DNA from: Dyella sp. AtDHG13
GTDB taxonomy: Bacteria > Pseudomonadota > Gammaproteobacteria > Xanthomonadales > Rhodanobacteraceae
Length of the DNA stretch: 64,000 bases
Direction of reading: 5' to 3'
Assembly (NCBI RefSeq): GCF_003201105.1
Contig: NZ_QICJ01000005.1
Span: 1 to 64,000 of the forward strand
Of the stretch, positions 29,578 through 41,938 are shown in pieces (within the stretch, counting starts at the first letter, position 1; each line of letters begins with the position of its first letter). The notes beneath the pieces were generated by a model, which made no database searches, had not been told where the DNA came from, and was given only the letters and a program-made list of their open reading frames with translations. The translations under genes were made by a program, and so were the position numbers.

Positions 29578-29616
29578 ACAGTTTCCCTCTTCACCCTTCC
29601 GACCATTCCGGGCGAC

Positions 29617-32516
<2,900 letters not shown>

Positions 32517-32520
<4 letters not shown>

Positions 32521-33023
32521 GTTCCACCGAAAGCGTGCCGGAGAAGCGCACACGCTCCCGCAAGGCCCCGGGGCAGGAAGCTGCCCCCGCCATGACGGAC
32601 GCACAGGCACTGGAGGCGACGGCGAACGGCCCGCTGTTCGTCGCCGCCATCGGCGTGCGCTGGCGCGACCTGGACGCGTTCAATCACGTCAACAACTCCA
32701 ACTACCTGACCTACCTGGAAGAGGCGCGTCTGCAGTGGCTGCAGCACGTGCCGGGCTGGTTCGACGAGCACTCGATGCCCGTGCTGGCCGCGAGCGAGTT
32801 GAACTATCGCCGCCCGATCGAGTGGCCCGCGCAGTTGAACGTGGAGCTGTTCTGCGAGCGGCTGGGCAACAGCTCGGTGACCATCGCCCATCGCATCGTC
32901 AATGCGCACGACGGCGCGCTCTACAGCGACGGCAAGGTGGTGATGGTGTGGATGGATCCGGCCAGCGGCAAGCCGGTGCCGCTGCCGCAGTCGATCCGCG
33001 ACGCGGCCGAAGCGGACGCTTGA
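32517..33023 (+). CDS. Acyl-CoA thioesterase (4HBT hotdog family), 168 aa
   Basis: This is a single-domain hotdog enzyme of the 4-hydroxybenzoyl-CoA thioesterase/YbgC type. The conserved block [20 protein letters not shown] carries the catalytic Asp and the NHVNN helix. The likely reaction is hydrolysis of acyl-CoA; the substrate is unknown. The ATG at 32517 overlaps the uvrA stop and gives a 25-residue polar N-terminal extension; an internal ATG at 32592 ([13 protein letters not shown]) is a possible alternative start. It is translationally coupled to uvrA. Confidence 0.82.
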
Positions 33024-33127
33024 ACGACCCAGCCGGCATTCGGGGTTAATCCCACCGGCACCACGGATGCCGCAGCTTCATGCGGTATCCGTACTATCAG
33101 CGGCGACCACCCGAAAGGAGTTCGACC

Positions 33128-34588
33128 GTGATCCCGCTTCCCCTTCGCACCCTTGCTTTCGCCATGGCCGCCGGCACCAGCGCAGGCGCCATCGCCGCCC
33201 CCTCATCGACCACGCTCACGCTGTACCGCAGTGACGACGCCGCGCTCTACAGCGGCGGCGACAGCGGCAGCGTACACGCCGGCTACGCCGTGGCGCGCGA
33301 GCCGCGGCAGGTCGAGCTGAAGGCCGGCACGCAGGACATCAGCCTCGGCGGCCTGCCGCAATACCTCGACCCGGAAGCCATGGCGCTGGGTTTTGACGGC
33401 GACGCCGCCCAGGTGATCTCCCAGCGGCTGCTGCTCAGCCAGGGACAGGACGCCGCGCTGGGCAGCCTGATCGGGCAGCAGGTGGTAGTGCTTGCCACCA
33501 GTGGGCAACCGCTTGCCACCGGCACCTTGCTCCGCGCGGGCGACGGCTTGCTGGTGCAGGACGGCAACGGCTCGACCAGCCTGATCCGCGACTATGCATC
33601 CGTGACGGCGCGCGGCAGCTTCCAGACCGGTTCCAGCCTGCAACTGCGCGTTGACGCCAGGCGCGCCGGCAAGGCGCAGGCCACGCTGAGCTACACCACG
33701 GCGGGACTTGGCTGGCGTGCCGCCTACGTGGGCACGCTCGCGCCGGGCGACGGCTGCAAGATGCAGTTCGAATCCCGCGCCAGCATCGCCAACCGCAGCG
33801 GCCGTGACTGGAGCGACGTGCGCCTGACCCTGATCGCCGGCGAGCCGCAGATCGCCAAGGCCACGGGCGGTCCGCGTCCCATGGCGTTCGCCATGAAGGC
33901 CCAGGTGGCCGCCGACCGGGCCATGCCCGAGCAGTCGACCCTGGCCGACTATCGCAGCTACACGCTGCCCGGCGCGGTCGACCTGCCCGACGGCAGCGTG
34001 AGCCAGGTGCCGCTGTACGCCACGCGCACCATCGAGTGCGAACGCACCTCGCTCTACGAGAACGGCGGCGGCTGGATACCGCCGCAGCCGATGATCGCCC
34101 AGGACTTCGTGCCCGGCGGCGACAGCACTGGCATCGTCAGCACGCTGCAGTTCCGTGCCTTCGACAGTCTGCCCGCCGGCTATCTGCGCGTACTCACCGC
34201 GGATCGCAACGGCACGCCGCAGTTCATCGGCGAAGGCCGCATCAACGACACGCCCAAGGGCAGCGATGCGCGCATCACGCTCGGTCAGGCCTTCGACCTG
34301 CGCGGCAACCGCGAGCGCACGGCGTTCCACGTCGACAAGAACGGCCGCACGATGGACGAAGCCTTCCGCATCACGCTGACCAACGCCGGCGACACCCCGC
34401 GCACCGTCACCGTGCGCGAGCATCCCCAGCGCTGGCGCCAGTGGACGCTGGAATCGTCCAGCAGCAAGCCGAGCGCGCAGACCACCGACACGCTGGAGTT
34501 CAAGGTGACCGTGCCCGCCAACGGCAAGGCGACGCTCGACTATGCCGTGCGCTATCAGTGGACGGCGGACGAGAATCCGCAGGGTTGA
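33128..34588 (+). CDS. DUF4139 domain protein, secreted, 486 aa
   Basis: A signal peptide (LPLRTLAFAMAAGTSAGAIAA) precedes a long beta-rich protein with the DUF4139 arrangement: an N-terminal domain to about 200, then the conserved C-terminal block containing ITLTNAGDTPRTVTVREH and ending in YAVRYQW. The function is unknown; related proteins are secreted or periplasmic. I place the start at GTG 33128 because AAAGGAG lies 7 nt before it. An upstream ATG at 33080 would put 16 polar residues before the signal and has no ribosome binding site. A GAGTGAG-type repeat element follows the stop. Confidence 0.78.
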   Translation: MIPLPLRTLAFAMAAGTSAGAIAAPSSTTLTLYRSDDAALYSGGDSGSVHAGYAVAREPRQVELKAGTQDISLGGLPQYLDPEAMALGFDGDAAQVISQRLLLSQGQDAALGSLIGQQVVVLATSGQPLATGTLLRAGDGLLVQDGNGSTSLIRDYASVTARGSFQTGSSLQLRVDARRAGKAQATLSYTTAGLGWRAAYVGTLAPGDGCKMQFESRASIANRSGRDWSDVRLTLIAGEPQIAKATGGPRPMAFAMKAQVAADRAMPEQSTLADYRSYTLPGAVDLPDGSVSQVPLYATRTIECERTSLYENGGGWIPPQPMIAQDFVPGGDSTGIVSTLQFRAFDSLPAGYLRVLTADRNGTPQFIGEGRINDTPKGSDARITLGQAFDLRGNRERTAFHVDKNGRTMDEAFRITLTNAGDTPRTVTVREHPQRWRQWTLESSSSKPSAQTTDTLEFKVTVPANGKATLDYAVRYQWTADENPQG

Positions 34589-34592
34589 AAGC

Positions 34593-34738
34593 AGGAGTGA
34601 GTGAAGAGTGGTGAGAAGTGAGAGAGAGCGAGGCAGCGAAGCCTTGCCTCTCTCGTTTCTCACTCCTCTCACCTCACTTCTTGCCTTTCACGCTCTTTGC
34701 TACTCTCGTTGCTCACTCCTCTCAACTCACTCCTGGCC
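34593..34738. repeat. GAGTGAGAAGTGAG inverted element, copy 1
   Basis: GGAGTGAGTGAAGAG and GTGAGAAGTGAGAGAG on the left are matched by diverged inverses on the right (CTCTCGTTTCTCACTCC, TCACTCCTCTCAACTCACTC). The element occupies the whole gap between the DUF4139 gene and the isomerase gene. Two more copies are at 39006 and 41939. Confidence 0.75.
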
Positions 34739-34745
34739 TTCCGCC

Positions 34746-35501
34746 ATGCTCAATCTGATCACGCACGACGCTATCACCGAAATCAACATGACGCGTCCGC
34801 CGGTGAACGCGCTCAATGTGGATCTGCTGCGTGCGATCCGCGATGCGGTCGATAGCGCGGTGGCCGGCGGTGCACGCGGTCTGGTGCTGTCGGGCACGCC
34901 CGGTATGTTCTCGGCCGGCGTCGACGTGCCCTCGCTGCTCGGACGCGACCACGATGGCGTGCGCGATTTCTGGCGCGAGTTTTTCCAGACCTGCTCCAGG
35001 CTCGCCATGTCGCCGGTGCCCGTGGTGGCGGCCATCACCGGGCACAGTCCGGCGGGCGGCGCCGTGCTGTCGCTGTTCTGCGACTACCGCGTGATGGCGG
35101 AAGGCCCGTTCCGTATCGGCCTCAACGAAGTGCAGGTAGGGCTGGTGGTGCCGGAGAGCATCCAGATGGCGCTGCGCCGCATCGTCGGCGGCTATCGCGC
35201 CGAACGCCTGATGGTGGCGGGCGCCATGGTCGAATCGGCCGAGGCCCTGGCCATCGGCCTGGTGGACGAACTCACCAACGTCGACCAGGTGGTGACCCGC
35301 GCGGTGGCCTGGATGCAGGGCATGCTGGCCCTGCCCTCCAATGCCATGCTGCGTACGCGTGGCATTGCGCGCGCGGATCTCACCGCCGTCTGGGCGCATC
35401 CGGAAAAGTTGCCGATCGACGAATTCGTCGATGCGTATTTCCACCCTGAAACGCAGGCGGTGCTCGAAAAGCTCGTCGCGCGCCTGAAGAAGAAAGACTG
35501 A
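34746..35501 (+). CDS. Crotonase-fold enoyl-CoA isomerase-like enzyme, 251 aa
   Basis: The start of the protein, TEINMTRPPVNALNVDLL, and the oxyanion-hole segment FSAGVDVPSLL are crotonase features. At the first catalytic position the sequence is SPAGGAVLSLF (no Glu), while the second is IGLNEVQVGLVVP with Glu. That single-Glu pattern is the one seen in delta3,delta2-enoyl-CoA isomerases (ECI1 type), so isomerisation of unsaturated acyl-CoA during beta-oxidation is more likely than hydration. The ATG at 34746 directly follows the repeat element. The 3' end faces sseA across a hairpin. Confidence 0.78.
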   Translation: MLNLITHDAITEINMTRPPVNALNVDLLRAIRDAVDSAVAGGARGLVLSGTPGMFSAGVDVPSLLGRDHDGVRDFWREFFQTCSRLAMSPVPVVAAITGHSPAGGAVLSLFCDYRVMAEGPFRIGLNEVQVGLVVPESIQMALRRIVGGYRAERLMVAGAMVESAEALAIGLVDELTNVDQVVTRAVAWMQGMLALPSNAMLRTRGIARADLTAVWAHPEKLPIDEFVDAYFHPETQAVLEKLVARLKKKD

Positions 35502-35510
35502 TGCCTTCTC

Positions 35511-35546
35511 CGTCGGAGCGCACCACTGCGCTCCGACGGGCGACGC
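35511..35546. terminator. Hairpin between convergent genes
   Basis: CGTCGGAGCGCA (35511-35522) pairs perfectly with TGCGCTCCGACG (35527-35538) around CCAC; a CTTTT run follows shortly on the plus strand. It is probably a shared terminator, or a REP unit used as one. Confidence 0.5.
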
Positions 35547-35549
35547 TTT

Positions 35550-36431
35550 TCAGCCTGGCTCGGCGCCCTTGGCCACCGGCCGGCTCGCATCACTCACCCA
35601 GCCGCTCCACGACGGCGCATACAGCCGCGAGCCCGTCAGTCCGGCATGCTCCATCGCCAGCAGGTTATGGCAGGCAGTCACGCCCGAACCGCACATGTGC
35701 ACCACGTCCTGCGGCGCGTGCGTGCCCAGCAGGGCTTCGAATTCCTTGCGCAGTTCATCGGGACGTTTGAAACGTCCATCCTCGCGAAGGTTTTCCGAGA
35801 ACGGCCGACTGAACGCGCCCGGCACGTGGCCGCCCACCGGATCGATGGGTTCCACTTCGCCGCGATAACGCGGCGTGGCGCGCGCGTCGACAAGCAGGCG
35901 ATTCGGATCGCTGCGCAACGCGGCGTGATCCACGATGTAGCGATCCGCATCGAAATGCAGCGACACCGGTCGCGGCGTGCGATGCACGTCGCCCGATTCC
36001 ACCGGCTTGCCCGCTCTCACCCAGGCGGGATAGCCGCCATCGAGCACGGCCACGTCACGGATGCTGGCCAGCTTGAGCAGCCACCACAGGCGCGCAGCGG
36101 CGAGCGAACCGTTGGCGGCGTCGTAGCACACGATCTGCGTGCCATCGCGCCAGCCCCAGCGCGACAGGGTCTCGGAGAAGGCTTTTTCCAGCGGCAACGG
36201 GTGACGTCCCAAGCCTTCGCCCTTGCGCGAGAGGTCGGAAAGGTCGGTATCGAGACTGGCATAGACCGCACCGGGAATATGCCCTTCGCGGTAATCGCGC
36301 TCGCCCTTGCCGACGTCGCGTGCGCTGCTGCCGGGCGCCATCAGGTCGTAGCGGCAATCGACGATCAATACGTCGTCCGGCGCGAGCGCGGCCAGTTCGT
36401 CGACGTCGATCAATGTGGTCTTGAGCGTCAT
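35550..36431 (-). CDS. sseA: Thiosulfate/3-mercaptopyruvate sulfurtransferase, 293 aa
   Basis: This is a two-domain rhodanese: an inactive N-terminal domain (about 1-140) and a catalytic C-terminal domain with the active-site loop HMCGSGVTACH (Cys at about 235). The CGSGVTA loop is that of 3-mercaptopyruvate sulfurtransferases rather than thiosulfate-specific enzymes (CRxGxR/T). It transfers sulfane sulfur from 3-mercaptopyruvate to thiophilic acceptors. The start at 36431 overlaps the NUDIX stop in ATGA, so it is the last gene of a three-gene operon. Confidence 0.85.
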   Translation of the reverse strand: MTLKTTLIDVDELAALAPDDVLIVDCRYDLMAPGSSARDVGKGERDYREGHIPGAVYASLDTDLSDLSRKGEGLGRHPLPLEKAFSETLSRWGWRDGTQIVCYDAANGSLAAARLWWLLKLASIRDVAVLDGGYPAWVRAGKPVESGDVHRTPRPVSLHFDADRYIVDHAALRSDPNRLLVDARATPRYRGEVEPIDPVGGHVPGAFSRPFSENLREDGRFKRPDELRKEFEALLGTHAPQDVVHMCGSGVTACHNLLAMEHAGLTGSRLYAPSWSGWVSDASRPVAKGAEPG

Positions 36432-37033
36432 GTGCGTCCCATCCTCTGCAGGAGGTTGAACACCATGGCGGCCGTGGCACCCCATATGCGATGGCCGCCG
36501 TGGACGAACTCCACCATGTCGCGGCGATGGCCGCGGAAATCCATGGTGTATCGCTTCAGATTGCTCGGTTCGAGGAAGAACGACAACGGCACCTCGAACA
36601 CTTCCGCCACTTCCGCCGGCGCGGGATACAGCCGCGCATCAGGATCGATGCGCGCCACCACCGGCGTGATGGTGTAGCCGCTGACGGTTTCGAAGCGGTC
36701 CAGGAAACCCAGCGGCGTGACCAGCCGGCGCTCCAGGCCGATCTCTTCCTCGCTTTCGCGCAGCGCGGTGGCGATGGCATCGGCGTCGTCGGGATCGGTG
36801 CGTCCGCCGGGAAAGGCGACCTGCCCGGCGTGATCCTGCAAGTGATCGGTGCGCACGGTCAGCACCAGGCGCGGCTGCACGCCTTCGCGCACGCCCACCA
36901 GCACGGCTGCGGGACGACGCGGCTTGTTGCCGATCAGCTCGACCATGTCCTGGTGGTTCCAACCCAGCCCGCTCGGCGGCGCCGACAACGGCAGCACGGC
37001 CTGGCTGAGGTCGGTGAGCCACTCGCCCATCAC
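36428..37033 (-). CDS. nudL: NUDIX CoA pyrophosphatase, 201 aa
   Basis: It is predicted to hydrolyse CoA-type diphosphates. The Nudix box is GGRTDPDDADAIATALRESE followed by EEIGL, fitting the NudL/CoAse version in which PDDAD replaces the usual spacing. The N-terminal segment PRRPAAVLVGV and the C-terminal GHRIWGATAAMVFNLLQRM are typical of the family. It overlaps the genes on both sides by a few bases. Confidence 0.82.
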   Translation of the reverse strand: MMGEWLTDLSQAVLPLSAPPSGLGWNHQDMVELIGNKPRRPAAVLVGVREGVQPRLVLTVRTDHLQDHAGQVAFPGGRTDPDDADAIATALRESEEEIGLERRLVTPLGFLDRFETVSGYTITPVVARIDPDARLYPAPAEVAEVFEVPLSFFLEPSNLKRYTMDFRGHRRDMVEFVHGGHRIWGATAAMVFNLLQRMGRT

Positions 37034-37242
37034 GGCTGCTTTCGCGCGGGAAGCACCTCGCGCATGTAGCGCAGCCGTTCCGGCTCGGGCATGCCGCGCC
37101 AGCGGGCGATTTCATCGCCGGTGCGCAGGCAGCCTTCGCAGTAGCCACGTGCGTCCAGGCGGCAGATGCCGATGCAGGGACTGAGTGGATTGCTGGAAGA
37201 AACAGGAGAGCTGTCAGCCGCCGTCATGCCGCGAGGAAACAC
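37030..37242 (-). CDS. DUF1289 small Cys-rich protein, 70 aa
   Basis: The core SPCIGICRLDARGYCEGCLR has the four-cysteine pattern of DUF1289, probably a metal or iron-sulfur site. It is followed by the conserved RTGDEIARW and a basic helix. The biochemical role is unknown. An internal ATG (codon 6) is an alternative start. It is the first gene of the DUF1289-nudL-sseA operon, its stop overlapping the next start. Confidence 0.8.
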   Translation of the reverse strand: MFPRGMTAADSSPVSSSNPLSPCIGICRLDARGYCEGCLRTGDEIARWRGMPEPERLRYMREVLPARKQP

Positions 37243-37346
37243 CGATGGAATGCGGCACGGAGCGTGCCAGGGAATCCTGGCATGCTATCACGGACCTCGC
37301 GGCGGCGGCCCTGCGGTTGCGCGCAGAAGCGCGCAAGCGCGGGGCG

Positions 37347-38063
37347 TCAGGGCTTGATTTCGAGCAGCTCGATCTCGAAGACCAGCGCCTCGTTGGGACC
37401 GATGCGCGGCGGGTCGCCCTTCACGCCGTAGGCCAGGCTGGGCGGCACGGTGACTTTCCACAAGTCGCCCACGTGCATGCGCTGGATCACTTCCTGCCAG
37501 CCCGGGATCACCTTGTTGTTGACCACGAAGCTCACCGGCGAACCATGCGCCCACGAGCTGTCGAATTCGGTGCCGTCGATCAACATGGCGCGGAAATTCA
37601 CGGTCACCACCGAACCTTCCGGCACCGGCTTGGTGCCCGTGCCCTTCTTGACCACCTCGTACTGGATGCCGGAGGGAAGCTGGATGACGCCCGGCTTCGC
37701 CTTGTTGCGCTCCATGTAGTCGGCGCTCTTGCGCGCGTTGTTCTCCGCCGCCAGCTTGAACTGCGCCAGCGCCTGGGCGTGCATCTGCTCGTCGAGCTCG
37801 CGCAGCTGGTCGTGCATGTCGCGCATGGGCACGCTGGGGCGCTTTCTCGCGTAAGCGTCCTGGATGGCGCGCAACAGGGTGGGAATGTCCACGTCCGGAT
37901 CGCCGTTGGCGAACTGGCTGCCGATCTGGTAGCCGATAGCATAGGACAGTTTGTTCTTGTCGAGCTTGACCTGGGACGGGTTCTGCGGGGCCCCACTGTC
38001 CTGGGCGTGCGCCACGACACCCCAGAGCAGGATGCCCAGCGCGAGCCAACGCAGTTGTGCCAT
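37347..38063 (-). CDS. FKBP-type peptidyl-prolyl isomerase, secreted, 238 aa
   Basis: A signal peptide (LRWLALGILLWGVVAHA) is followed by a helical dimerisation domain (about 30-125, SYAIGYQIGSQF) and a C-terminal FKBP domain (about 125-238: VVTVNFRAMLIDGTEFDSSW, PGWQEVIQRMHVGD, PPSLAYG). This is the FkpA/Mip architecture of a periplasmic or surface folding catalyst. The start at 38063 has GGAGGAAGG just upstream, excluding the ATG four codons earlier. It is divergent from the enoyl-CoA hydratase gene. Confidence 0.88.
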   Translation of the reverse strand: MAQLRWLALGILLWGVVAHAQDSGAPQNPSQVKLDKNKLSYAIGYQIGSQFANGDPDVDIPTLLRAIQDAYARKRPSVPMRDMHDQLRELDEQMHAQALAQFKLAAENNARKSADYMERNKAKPGVIQLPSGIQYEVVKKGTGTKPVPEGSVVTVNFRAMLIDGTEFDSSWAHGSPVSFVVNNKVIPGWQEVIQRMHVGDLWKVTVPPSLAYGVKGDPPRIGPNEALVFEIELLEIKP

Positions 38064-38216
38064 GCCTTCCTCCATTGCAGCCGCAACCTGCCCATCCTAA
38101 GCCGTCCGGGCGAATCATGCAGCGGAACCGGACCGTCCGGCGTCCCTGCTAAGAACATGCGAAGCGGCAAAGGTTCCCGCTGCTACCATGAGCCCTTTTC
38201 CCGCCGGAGTGGAATC

Positions 38217-38999
38217 ATGGCCTATCGCAACCTGGAAATCGCCAACCGCGGCGCGGTGCGCACCATCACCGTCAATCGCCCGGACAAGCTCAACGCGCTC
38301 AACCGCGAGACGCTCAACGAGCTGACGCTGGCGTTCACCCAGGCCGCCCAGGACGATGACGTGCGCGTGGTGGTGCTTGCCGGCGCCGGCGAGAAAGCCT
38401 TCGTGGCCGGCGCGGACATCGCGGAGATGAACGGTTACACTCCGGTCCAGGCGCAGGGCTTCTCGCGTGCCGGCCAGCGCCTGATGAGCCTGGTGGAACG
38501 CCTGGGCAAGCCGGTGATCGCCCGCATCCAGGGCTTTGCCCTGGGCGGCGGCATGGAACTGGCGATGTGCTGCCATCTGCGCGTGGCCAGCGAGAAAGCC
38601 AAGTTCGGTCAGCCCGAAATCAACCTCGGCCTGATCCCGGGCTTCGGCGGCACGCAGCGCCTGCTGCGGCTGGCCGGTCGCGGCGCAGCGTTGGAGTTGT
38701 GCCTGCTCGGCGGGCCGATCAGCGCCCAGCGCGCCTACGAGCTAGGCGTGGTCACCCGCGTGGTGGCGCCCGAAGCACTGGACGAAACGGTGAACGCCAT
38801 GGCCGACCAGTTGGCCGCGTCCGCGCCGCTGGCTGCCGCCGGCATCCTCGACGCCATCCTGCAGGGCGGCGAAACCGCCATCGACCAGGGCCTGGAGTTT
38901 GAAACGCAGGCGTTCGCGCTGGCCTTCTCCACCGAGGACATGCGCGAAGGCACCACGGCGTTCCTGGAAAAACGCAAGGCGGCGTTCAAAGGCCGATGA
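38217..38999 (+). CDS. Enoyl-CoA hydratase (crotonase), 260 aa
   Basis: It contains the two catalytic glutamates of true hydratases, in FALGGGMELAMCCHLRVAS and PEINLGLIPGFGGTQRL, and the oxyanion segment FVAGADIAEM. The predicted reaction is hydration of trans-2-enoyl-CoA in beta-oxidation or short-chain metabolism. The length matches Crt/PaaF-type enzymes. The ATG at 38217 follows CCGGAGTGG. A GAGTGAG-type repeat follows its stop. It is not linked to other fatty-acid genes here apart from the isomerase-like gene 3 kb away. Confidence 0.88.
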   Translation: MAYRNLEIANRGAVRTITVNRPDKLNALNRETLNELTLAFTQAAQDDDVRVVVLAGAGEKAFVAGADIAEMNGYTPVQAQGFSRAGQRLMSLVERLGKPVIARIQGFALGGGMELAMCCHLRVASEKAKFGQPEINLGLIPGFGGTQRLLRLAGRGAALELCLLGGPISAQRAYELGVVTRVVAPEALDETVNAMADQLAASAPLAAAGILDAILQGGETAIDQGLEFETQAFALAFSTEDMREGTTAFLEKRKAAFKGR

Positions 39000-39005
39000 A
39001 AGAGC

Positions 39006-39091
39006 GGGAGTGAGTGAAGAGGAACGAGAAGTGAGAGAGCGACACTGTGGCGACTCTCACTTCTCACTCCTCTTCACTCATTTCTCGCTTT
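39006..39091. repeat. GAGTGAGAAGTGAG inverted element, copy 2
   Basis: GGGAGTGAGTGAAGAG and GAGAAGTGAGAGAG are mirrored by CTCTCACTTCTCACTCC and TCTTCACTCATTTCTC. It lies between convergent genes and could form a long imperfect hairpin in both transcripts. Confidence 0.75.
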
Positions 39092-40002
39092 TAATGCCCG
39101 CCGCGATATTTTTTCTCGCCGGCCGTCACCGCGAGATCCATGCGGTTTTCCGGCGGCGCCAGTGGGCACGTGGCATACGGCGTGAACGCGCACGGCGGGT
39201 TGTAGGCGCGATTGAAATCCAGCACGACCTTGCCGTCCTTCGGCAGGTCCGCGTACATGAAGCGCGCCGCGCCATAGGTTTCCTTGCCCGAAGTGCGGTC
39301 GGCGATCACGAAGAACAGCGAATCGGGTTCTTCCTGGATGGGCATCAGCTCGTAGGTGTGCCCGTCGCGATGGAACACCGCCTTGCCCGGCACCTTTTCC
39401 TTGTTGATCGTGCCCAGCACCGAACCGATCTCCAGCTCATGCGGCGGGTTGAACGGCACCCAGTCGGCGACGATGCGCCACGAGGGATCGGCGGGGTAAT
39501 AGTCCAGCCCCAGGAAGTGCATGCGCGTTTCGGCCTTGCTGTCCTTCACGCGCAGCGCCTTGCGGCCATCGCGCTCGATGACAAGGAAGCTCGCCGAGCC
39601 GAATGCCACGACGGACGGGTTGCCTGCACCGGCATGGGCGTCATCGACCAGCGTCGCTTCGGCGACGGGCTGACCATCGACGGTGGCGCCGCTGTGCTTG
39701 TCCAGCACGATATGCAGGCTGCCGTCCTTTGCCAGCGTCACCACGCCCAGATGCGCGGGACCGGCCTTGAGCACGATGTCATTGTCAGGCGCGCTGCCCA
39801 CGCGATTGGCGCCTTCCTTCAGCCATTCCAGGCCGATCAGGCTCAGCCAGCCGTTCGGCGCGGTGAGGTTGGCCAGGCGCTTGTCGCGCCAATGGGTGTT
39901 CTGCTGGGAGAAATCGGTCGACGCGGCGGCGTCGCTGGTCTGGGCTTGCACGGTGGCAACTCCAAAGATCAAGGCCAAGGCGAGGACGGCGGTACGCAAC
40001 AT
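39091..40002 (-). CDS. DUF1684 domain protein, secreted, 303 aa
   Basis: A signal peptide (LRTAVLALALIFGVATVQA) precedes a DUF1684-type domain. The N-terminal WLSLIGLEWLKEGANRVGS and the C-terminal block with RTSGKETYGAARF, LDFNRAYNPPCAFTPYATCP and APPENRMDLAV are the conserved parts. The reaction is unknown; the conserved Asn/Tyr/Cys cluster suggests an enzymatic or binding site. The start is the ATG at 40002, chosen to begin the signal peptide. It lies downstream of mutL on the same strand. Confidence 0.8.
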   Translation of the reverse strand: MLRTAVLALALIFGVATVQAQTSDAAASTDFSQQNTHWRDKRLANLTAPNGWLSLIGLEWLKEGANRVGSAPDNDIVLKAGPAHLGVVTLAKDGSLHIVLDKHSGATVDGQPVAEATLVDDAHAGAGNPSVVAFGSASFLVIERDGRKALRVKDSKAETRMHFLGLDYYPADPSWRIVADWVPFNPPHELEIGSVLGTINKEKVPGKAVFHRDGHTYELMPIQEEPDSLFFVIADRTSGKETYGAARFMYADLPKDGKVVLDFNRAYNPPCAFTPYATCPLAPPENRMDLAVTAGEKKYRGGH

Positions 40003-40078
40003 GATGAGGTCCGTCGAAACGAGGTTCCGAGTATGGCCGTCCATTTGGCGACGTGGCAAGCGCGCACCGGCGCGGCGG

Positions 40079-41914
40079 TCAACGCCCACGCAGGAACAGC
40101 TTGTCCAGTTCCGGCAGGCTCAGTTGGGTCCAGGTCGGTCGCCCGTGGTTGCATTGCCCGGAACGTTCGGTCGCCTCCATCTCGCGCAACAGCGCATTCA
40201 TTTCAGGAACGGTGAGACGCCTGCCTGCGCGCACCGAGCCATGGCATGCCATGGTGGCGAGCAGTTCGTTTTCCAACTCCTGCAGGCGACGCGAGCTGCC
40301 GTGCTGCGCCAACTCGCCCAGCACGTCGCGGCACAGTTGGGCGACGTCGGCGCCTTCCAGCAAGGCGGGAATCCGCCGCACCACCACGCCGGACGGGCCG
40401 CTGCGCGACAGTTCCAGGCCCCACTCAGCCAGCGCGTCCGCGTGTTCTTCGGCGGCGGCGGCTTCTTTCGCGCTCACCGAAACATTCAACGGCACCAGCA
40501 GCATCTGCGAACGCAGGTTGCTGCAGGCGCGCCCGGTCTTGAGCTTTTCGTAGGTGATGCGCTCGTGCGCCGCGTGCATGTCCACCAGGATCAGCCCGTG
40601 CGCATTTTCCGCGAGGATATAGATGCCCTTGAGCTGGGCGATGGCGAAACCCAACGGCGGCGCTTCCTCCTCGCTGGATTCGGGCATGGGCGCGTTGGCC
40701 GCGAAGCTCAACGGCGATGGCGCATTCGCCGGCTCGCCCAGCAACGCCGCATAATCGGCCAGCGGTTCGTCGCGCACGCCCAGGCTCAGGCGGCTCTGGC
40801 TGAAGGCATTCGGCCACGCCGGCGCGGACATGGGCTGCGCGGACGATGCCATGCTGTACGAAGGCGCCAAGGCGACGGGCTGCGGCTCGCTCACGGGCAA
40901 GCCCGCATGGCCGGCGCGCGTCTGCGCCAGCGCTTCGTGCAACGTGCGGAACAGGAAGTCGTGCACCAGCCGCTGCTCGCGGAAACGGACCTCATGCTTG
41001 GCCGGATGCACGTTCACATCCACGCCGGCAGGGTCCAGTTCCAGGTACAGCACGAACGCCGGATGGCGCCCGTGGAACAGCACGTCGGCATAAGCCTGGC
41101 GCACCGCATGCGCAACGACGCGATCGCGCACCAGCCGCCCGTTGACGTAGAAATATTGCGAGTCCGCCTGCGAACGCGACGCGGTCGGCAAGCCTACCCA
41201 GCCCGACAGATGCAGGCCGGCCGCGGCATGATCGATGCGCAGGCTCTGGGCTGGGAAATCCTCGCCCATCACTTCCGCCACGCGCAGCAGCGCCGCGCTT
41301 TCATCGCGCGCCGCCTTGAGGATGCGCACCGGCTTGCCGTTGTGGCTCAGGCGGAATTCCACCGAACCGCGCGCCAGCGCCAGCGATTTCAGCAGATCGT
41401 CGATATGCGCGAACTCGGTGCGCTCCGCACGGAGAAACTTGCGTCGCGCCGGCACGTTGTAGAACAGGTCGCGCACTTCCACGCTGCTGCCCTGCGGGTG
41501 CTGCGCCGGGCGCGCCGCCTGCACCTTGCCGCCGTCCACCTCGATGCGGAATGCGGTGTCCATGCCCTGCGCGCGCGAGGTCAGCGCAAAGCGCGCCACC
41601 GATGACACCGAGGCCAAGGCCTCGCCACGAAAGCCCATGCTGGCGACGTGTTCCAGGTCGTCGAAGCTGCCGATCTTGCTGGTGGCGTGCGAGGCCACCG
41701 CCAGCTGCAGTTCGTCGGGAACGATGCCGCAACCGTCATCGCGCACGCGGATCAGACGGGCGCCGCCCTGCTCGATGTCCACTTCGATGCGCGTGGCCCC
41801 GGCATCCAGGCTGTTCTCGACCAGTTCCTTCACCACGGAAGAAGGCCGTTCGATCACTTCGCCAGCGGCGATCTGGTTGATGAGTTCGGGCGGAAGGGGA
41901 CGGATGACTGGCAT
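40079..41914 (-). CDS. mutL: DNA mismatch repair protein MutL, 611 aa
   Basis: This is the GHKL ATPase that links MutS to strand incision. The N-terminus has [20 protein letters not shown], the DAGA motif and DDGCGI. The C-terminal dimerisation domain carries [12 protein letters not shown] (about 445-456), a variant of the DQHA(x)2E(x)4E metal-binding endonuclease motif. E. coli MutL lacks this motif and relies on MutH; P. aeruginosa MutL has the same DMHA form and is a nickase. The gene follows amiC, as in the conserved tsaE-amiC-mutL order, with a repeat element between. Confidence 0.96.
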   Translation of the reverse strand: MPVIRPLPPELINQIAAGEVIERPSSVVKELVENSLDAGATRIEVDIEQGGARLIRVRDDGCGIVPDELQLAVASHATSKIGSFDDLEHVASMGFRGEALASVSSVARFALTSRAQGMDTAFRIEVDGGKVQAARPAQHPQGSSVEVRDLFYNVPARRKFLRAERTEFAHIDDLLKSLALARGSVEFRLSHNGKPVRILKAARDESAALLRVAEVMGEDFPAQSLRIDHAAAGLHLSGWVGLPTASRSQADSQYFYVNGRLVRDRVVAHAVRQAYADVLFHGRHPAFVLYLELDPAGVDVNVHPAKHEVRFREQRLVHDFLFRTLHEALAQTRAGHAGLPVSEPQPVALAPSYSMASSAQPMSAPAWPNAFSQSRLSLGVRDEPLADYAALLGEPANAPSPLSFAANAPMPESSEEEAPPLGFAIAQLKGIYILAENAHGLILVDMHAAHERITYEKLKTGRACSNLRSQMLLVPLNVSVSAKEAAAAEEHADALAEWGLELSRSGPSGVVVRRIPALLEGADVAQLCRDVLGELAQHGSSRRLQELENELLATMACHGSVRAGRRLTVPEMNALLREMEATERSGQCNHGRPTWTQLSLPELDKLFLRGR

Positions 41915-41938
41915 CCGGGAAGCTTAACGGGAAAAGCG

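Noticed and set aside
29540-29580. LexA box before uvrA
   Set aside because: No CTGT-N8-ACAG or Xanthomonas-type palindrome could be aligned.
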